Assembly (NCBI GenBank): GCA_031289445.1
Contig: JAITPL010000165.1
Location: forward strand, 1 to 8,191
Reading direction: 5' to 3'
DNA from: Tannerella sp.
GTDB taxonomy: Bacteria > Bacteroidota > Bacteroidia > Bacteroidales > Tannerellaceae
DNA length: 8,191 bases
A program made the position numbers and the translations under genes. A model generated the notes under the pieces. It was not told the DNA's origin. It did no database searches and saw nothing but the letters and a program-made list of their open reading frames with translations. Below, in pieces: positions 5,724 to 8,191 of the stretch (the first letter of the stretch is position 1; every line of letters starts with the position of its first letter).

Positions 5724-6314
5724 ATGAACGATTACAAGACGATGACCGACGAACAGTTGGTCGAGATGTATGCGTATGGGAATAATCCCGCATTCGACGA
5801 GTTGTTGAACAGGCATAAGAGCGCACTGCACTCTTATATCCTGCACACGGTACGTAACAGAGACCTTACGGAGGATATCTTCCAAGATACCTTCCTGAAG
5901 GCTATCACGACCATAAAGCAGGGTCGCTATACGAACCAGGACAGGTTTAAGGCCTGGATAATGCGTATAGCACACAACCTTATCATCGATTCCTTCCGTC
6001 AGGAGCGTAACGAGAACACCATCTCGAACGACGAGGTAGAGGTTGACCTGCTGAACGACATGCGCCTCTGCGACAGCACAATCGAGGATGATATGGTGCA
6101 GGAACAGGTCTATTCGGACGTCAAAAAGCTGGTGCGCCATCTGCCCGACAATCAACGCGAGGTACTCGAAATGCGATACTATCAGGATCTGAGTTTCAAA
6201 GAGATAGCCGACATGACCGGTGTGAGCATCAATACAGCGCTTGGCCGTATGCGCTACGCCATCATCAACATGCGTCGCATGGCCGAAGAGCATCATATCG
6301 AACTCGCTTTCTGA
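5724..6314 (+). CDS. ECF-type RNA polymerase sigma-70 family factor
   Basis: This 196-aa protein has the two-domain layout of ECF sigma factors: region 2 (about 24-92) with the DIFQDTFLKA core-binding helix (51-60) and F-K-A-W-I-M-R-I-A-H-N-L-I-I-D (75-89) for -10 recognition, a variable acidic linker (about 97-125), and region 4 (about 127-185) with LPDNQREVLEMRYYQDLSFK (140-159) and an IADMTGVSINTALGRMR helix-turn-helix (161-177). It binds core RNA polymerase in the cytoplasm and directs it to its own promoter set, which is unknown. No fecR-like anti-sigma factor or TonB receptor gene sits next to it, so it is not the usual FecI-type cluster; what follows is a 55-aa ORF. It resembles a sigma factor that I believe is widely conserved in Bacteroidales, from memory only. 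The ATG at 5724 is the first in frame and lacks an SD. Confidence 0.92.
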   Translation: MNDYKTMTDEQLVEMYAYGNNPAFDELLNRHKSALHSYILHTVRNRDLTEDIFQDTFLKAITTIKQGRYTNQDRFKAWIMRIAHNLIIDSFRQERNENTISNDEVEVDLLNDMRLCDSTIEDDMVQEQVYSDVKKLVRHLPDNQREVLEMRYYQDLSFKEIADMTGVSINTALGRMRYAIINMRRMAEEHHIELAF

Positions 6315-6390
6315 ATTTTTTTTCGTTTCGGATACAATAATATGCCGTCAGGGGCGTTTATAAGGTATAAACTAATTAACACCTTTGCCT

Positions 6391-6558
6391 ATGACGTATT
6401 ATACACCTGTTATTAACGTATTTGAAACGAATCAAATGAAAAGAGAAGCCGTTGGTCCCCGTCCCGAAACGCTTGATGTCATTCGCGTTTTTGCACGAAT
6501 CTACAGTCCGACGCCAAAAGCCCGGACTCAGCAGTATAGAAATTTCTATCTGAACTGA
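6391..6558 (+). CDS. Small 55-aa protein downstream of the sigma factor, function unknown
   Basis: An open frame of 55 codons begins at ATG 6391 (MTYYTPVINVFETNQ) and ends at TGA 6558 with NFYLN. It holds RPETLDVIRVFARIYSP (residues 24-40), an amphipathic helix-like stretch with regular hydrophobic spacing that looks like real protein; small Bacteroidales proteins with an R-P-x-x-x-L-x-x-I-R-x-F-A-R motif and an LN end come to mind, though I cannot verify this here. Support for a gene: it fills the space between the sigma factor (76 bp upstream) and a near-perfect terminator that starts 4 bp after its stop. It has no signal peptide or transmembrane segment, so it is probably cytoplasmic. Being in the same unit, it could act on the sigma factor, but nothing in the sequence proves that. 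The ATG at 6436 (residue 16) is an alternative start. Confidence 0.65.
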   Translation: MTYYTPVINVFETNQMKREAVGPRPETLDVIRVFARIYSPTPKARTQQYRNFYLN

Positions 6559-6562
6559 ACGC

Positions 6563-6601
6563 AAACATGGAAGGTAACTGCTACTTTCCATGTTTTTTTT
6601 T
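6563..6601 (+). terminator. Intrinsic terminator after the sigma-factor/small-protein unit
   Basis: AACATGGAAGGTA (6564-6576) pairs with TACTTTCCATGTT (6582-6594) over 13 bp, with a single G-U wobble, around a 5-nt loop (ACTGC). It is followed directly by a run of nine T (6593-6601). Confidence 0.93.
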
Positions 6602-6621
6602 AATTTGTAAGAAAAAAACCG

Positions 6622-6629
6622 TACCTTTG
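6622..6629 (+). promoter_or_regulatory. -7 box for the HD-domain/lptD unit
   Basis: TACCTTTG matches TAnnTTTG, 19 bp before the ATG at 6649. The only nearby TTTG (6604-6607) is 14 bp upstream, shorter than the usual spacing. The position just after a terminator and before a gene supports a promoter. Confidence 0.5.
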
Positions 6630-6648
6630 GGGTCGATTTTGAAAGAAA

Positions 6649-7215
6649 ATGACTATGTACGACAGGTTTACTTACGTGAATCCAATAAAGATAATAGAGA
6701 AATATTACGATGCAGGGTCGGATGCTTACAGGATTCTGGTCAATCACAGCCGAAGCGTGGCCGAGAAGGCAATGGCTATCGCAAGGTCGCATCCGGAGAT
6801 GGCATTAGACCTGCGGTTTGTCGAACAGGCGGCTATGCTGCACGATATAGGCATCATCCGTTGCGATGCGCCCGAAATAGGCTGCCACGGCAGTCATGCG
6901 TATATATGTCACGGCTATCTGGGCGCCGATATGCTTAGGGCAGAAGGGCTGGAGCCTCATGCTCTCGTATGCGAAAGGCATACAGGAACAGGTATCTCGG
7001 CAGCTACGATTGAGGAGCAGCATTTGCCGCTTCCACAGAGGAACTTCATGCCGGTAACGCTTGAGGAACAACTGATATGCTTTGCCGACAAGTTTTTCAG
7101 CAAAACTAAACTCGACAGGGAGAAAAGCGTCGAAAAAACGCTTGCCTCATTGAGTAAGTACGGCGAAGAGACGGTAGAGAGATTTAGGTACTGGTGCAAA
7201 TATTTCAGTCAATGA
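6649..7215 (+). CDS. HD-domain (HDIG-type) metal-dependent phosphohydrolase-like protein
   Basis: This 188-aa protein carries the full set of HD-superfamily metal ligands: H33 in LVNHSRSVAEKA, the H65-D66 pair in AAMLHDIGI, H88 in YICHGYLGA, H111 in CERHTGTG, and D147 in ICFADKFF. Members of this superfamily hydrolyse phosphate esters, often of nucleotides; the substrate here is not evident. It is cytoplasmic, with no signal peptide. The HDIG core covers about residues 28-150, with a short charged C-terminal helix. Its stop overlaps the lptD start by 4 bp (ATGA), which suggests translational coupling. The start could be ATG 6649 or ATG 6655 two codons on; the first is chosen for lack of contrary evidence. 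Pairing with lptD may be simple co-expression rather than shared function. Confidence 0.87.
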   Translation: MTMYDRFTYVNPIKIIEKYYDAGSDAYRILVNHSRSVAEKAMAIARSHPEMALDLRFVEQAAMLHDIGIIRCDAPEIGCHGSHAYICHGYLGADMLRAEGLEPHALVCERHTGTGISAATIEEQHLPLPQRNFMPVTLEEQLICFADKFFSKTKLDREKSVEKTLASLSKYGEETVERFRYWCKYFSQ

Positions 7216-8191
7216 TTTTGAAAAAGATATTATTGTTTACGCTATTGATGGTCGGTGCAGGTTGCAAGGTGATACAAGCGCCCGAAAGACACGACGGTAC
7301 GAAGCCGGGGCAGGTTGCTTCGGAAGCGGCGGCGCGTTCTTTGGCGGACACCGTGCAAACGGTAGCTACAGTAATATTCGAAACGGTAAATGAGGGAAGC
7401 TCGAAAGACAGTATCTCGGTTGGTAATCATGCAGTTGACAGGCTCTTGAATGACAGTATCTCGGTTGGCGGTCTTTCTGTTGACAGCCTCGCGATTGGCA
7501 GCCTCTCGATTGACAGCCTCTCGGTTGACAGCCTCGCACAAATCATTCCGACAGACGGCCTCACCCAAATCCTCCCAAATATTGCAACGGCATTAACCGA
7601 TTCATTATCAACCGATTCTATTCCCCGCAAAAAAGGCGGATTAGATGCGACAGTCGATTATATGGCTAATGATTCGATAGTATGGGTAGCAGGCAATCAG
7701 GCTTTCCTCTACGGCGAAAGCGACGTCAAGTACGAGACGATAGAACTCAAGGCAGAGATGATACGCATGCAAATGGACAGCAGCCTGCTCTATGCCACTC
7801 ATGGCGTCGATTCGCTGGACGAACAGTTCGGTTTCCCTGTCTTCTCGGACGGCAGTCAGGAACTTGAGGCTCGCGAGATGTACTATAACTTCAAGACCGA
7901 GAAAGCAACGGCACGAAGCGTCGTTACACAGCAAGGCGAAGGCTACGTTACCTCAGAGATGGCCAAGAAAGTGGGCAAAGACGTAATGAACATGCAGGAC
8001 GGCAAATATACGACCTGCGACGACCATGAACACCCGCATTTTTATATCAACATGACGAAGGCCAAGGTGCGGCCGGGCAAGGATATTGTGGCCGGGCCGC
8101 TGTATATGGTTATTGAGGATGTGCCACTTCCACTTGCGCTGCCGTTTGCCTTCTTTCCGTTTACCGACACCTATTCGTCGGGTATCCTGAT
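7212..8191 (+). CDS. lptD: LPS-assembly outer-membrane protein LptD, N-terminal part (cut by right edge)
   Basis: The first 326 codons are open to the window edge. LptD inserts lipopolysaccharide into the outer leaflet of the outer membrane; its N-terminal periplasmic OstA/LptA-like domain receives LPS from the Lpt bridge and its C-terminal barrel lies beyond the window. Seen here: a signal sequence (MILKKILLFTLLMVGAGC...), a low-complexity insert (about 60-145) with nine pentapeptide units (66-110), then the OstA-like beta domain from about residue 149 (Y-M-A-N-D-S-I-V-W-V-A-G; AFLYGESDVKYETIELKAE; VVTQQGEGYVTSEM; DGKYTTCDDHEHPHFY) and VIEDVPLPLALPFAFFPFT, which is characteristic of Bacteroidetes LptD. 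The start overlaps the HD gene stop. C18 in VGAGC faintly recalls a lipobox, but G at -3 and family habit argue for ordinary signal peptidase cleavage, perhaps after VIQA. Confidence 0.88.
   Translation, partial: MILKKILLFTLLMVGAGCKVIQAPERHDGTKPGQVASEAAARSLADTVQTVATVIFETVNEGSSKDSISVGNHAVDRLLNDSISVGGLSVDSLAIGSLSIDSLSVDSLAQIIPTDGLTQILPNIATALTDSLSTDSIPRKKGGLDATVDYMANDSIVWVAGNQAFLYGESDVKYETIELKAEMIRMQMDSSLLYATHGVDSLDEQFGFPVFSDGSQELEAREMYYNFKTEKATARSVVTQQGEGYVTSEMAKKVGKDVMNMQDGKYTTCDDHEHPHFYINMTKAKVRPGKDIVAGPLYMVIEDVPLPLALPFAFFPFTDTYSSGIL
7407..7541 (+). repeat. Nine in-register 15-bp repeats in lptD encoding D-S-(L/I)-x-x pentapeptides
   Basis: Nine consecutive 15-bp units give DSISV, GNHAV, DRLLN, DSISV, GGLSV, DSLAI, GSLSI, DSLSV and DSLAQ. 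The consensus is GACAGCCTCTCGGTT. Units 1 and 4 share an exact 17-bp copy (7407-7423 and 7452-7468), so copying in blocks of three units is possible. The unit length keeps the reading frame. Confidence 0.88.

Noticed and set aside
7212..7280. LptD as a lipoprotein through C18 (VGAGC)
   Set aside because: Gly at -3 is a poor lipobox and LptD proteins normally use signal peptidase I.
7242..7568. Antisense frame with NREAVNREA-like repeats opposite lptD
   Set aside because: It is the reverse reading of the 15-bp lptD repeat; the plus-strand frame continues into recognisable LptD.

Overview
The window looks like chromosomal core DNA from a member of the Bacteroidota, most likely the order Bacteroidales. 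The signs are: predicted -7 boxes of the form TAnnTTTG before most transcription units; almost no Shine-Dalgarno sequences; the rimP-nusA order with Bacteroidales-type protein sequences; an OmpP1/FadL-type outer-membrane protein with the conserved Bacteroidetes N-terminal block; and a Bacteroidetes-type LptD with a Ser/Asp-rich N-terminal insert. I see no mobile element, CRISPR array, tRNA, rRNA or defence system.

Layout. The left part (1-1925) reads on the minus strand: dapA (4-hydroxy-tetrahydrodipicolinate synthase), a 150-bp gap holding a well-formed promoter and a terminator-like hairpin, rimP, then the 5' part of nusA running off the left edge. Position 1926-2309 is a divergent, probably regulatory region. 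On the plus side it carries a two-part ECF-sigma-type promoter (TGCAAC-N16-CGTCTA), a vegetative -7 box and, unusually for this phylum, a perfect AGGAGG ribosome binding site.

The right part reads on the plus strand as three units. Unit 1 (2310-5527) holds a secreted, highly repetitive Ser/Gly/Tyr-rich protein of unknown function followed 23 bp later by an outer-membrane beta-barrel of the FadL family, and ends in a strong intrinsic terminator. Unit 2 (5724-6558) holds an ECF-type sigma-70 family factor and a 55-aa small protein, with a near-perfect terminator behind it. Unit 3 (6649 to the right edge) holds an HD-domain phosphohydrolase-like protein overlapping by 4 bp the start of lptD, the outer-membrane LPS-assembly protein, which is cut by the window edge.

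Taken together the plus-strand half is mostly envelope biology (a secreted protein, an OM barrel, LPS assembly) with a sigma factor in the middle. Whether that sigma factor reads the ECF-type promoter in front of unit 1 is a testable guess, not something the sequence shows. The less ordinary items are the ECF promoter plus AGGAGG leader of unit 1, the small conserved-looking ORF after the sigma factor, the nine-unit 15-bp repeat in lptD that encodes a row of D-S-(L/I) motifs, and the heptamer repeat that forms the dapA stop codon.
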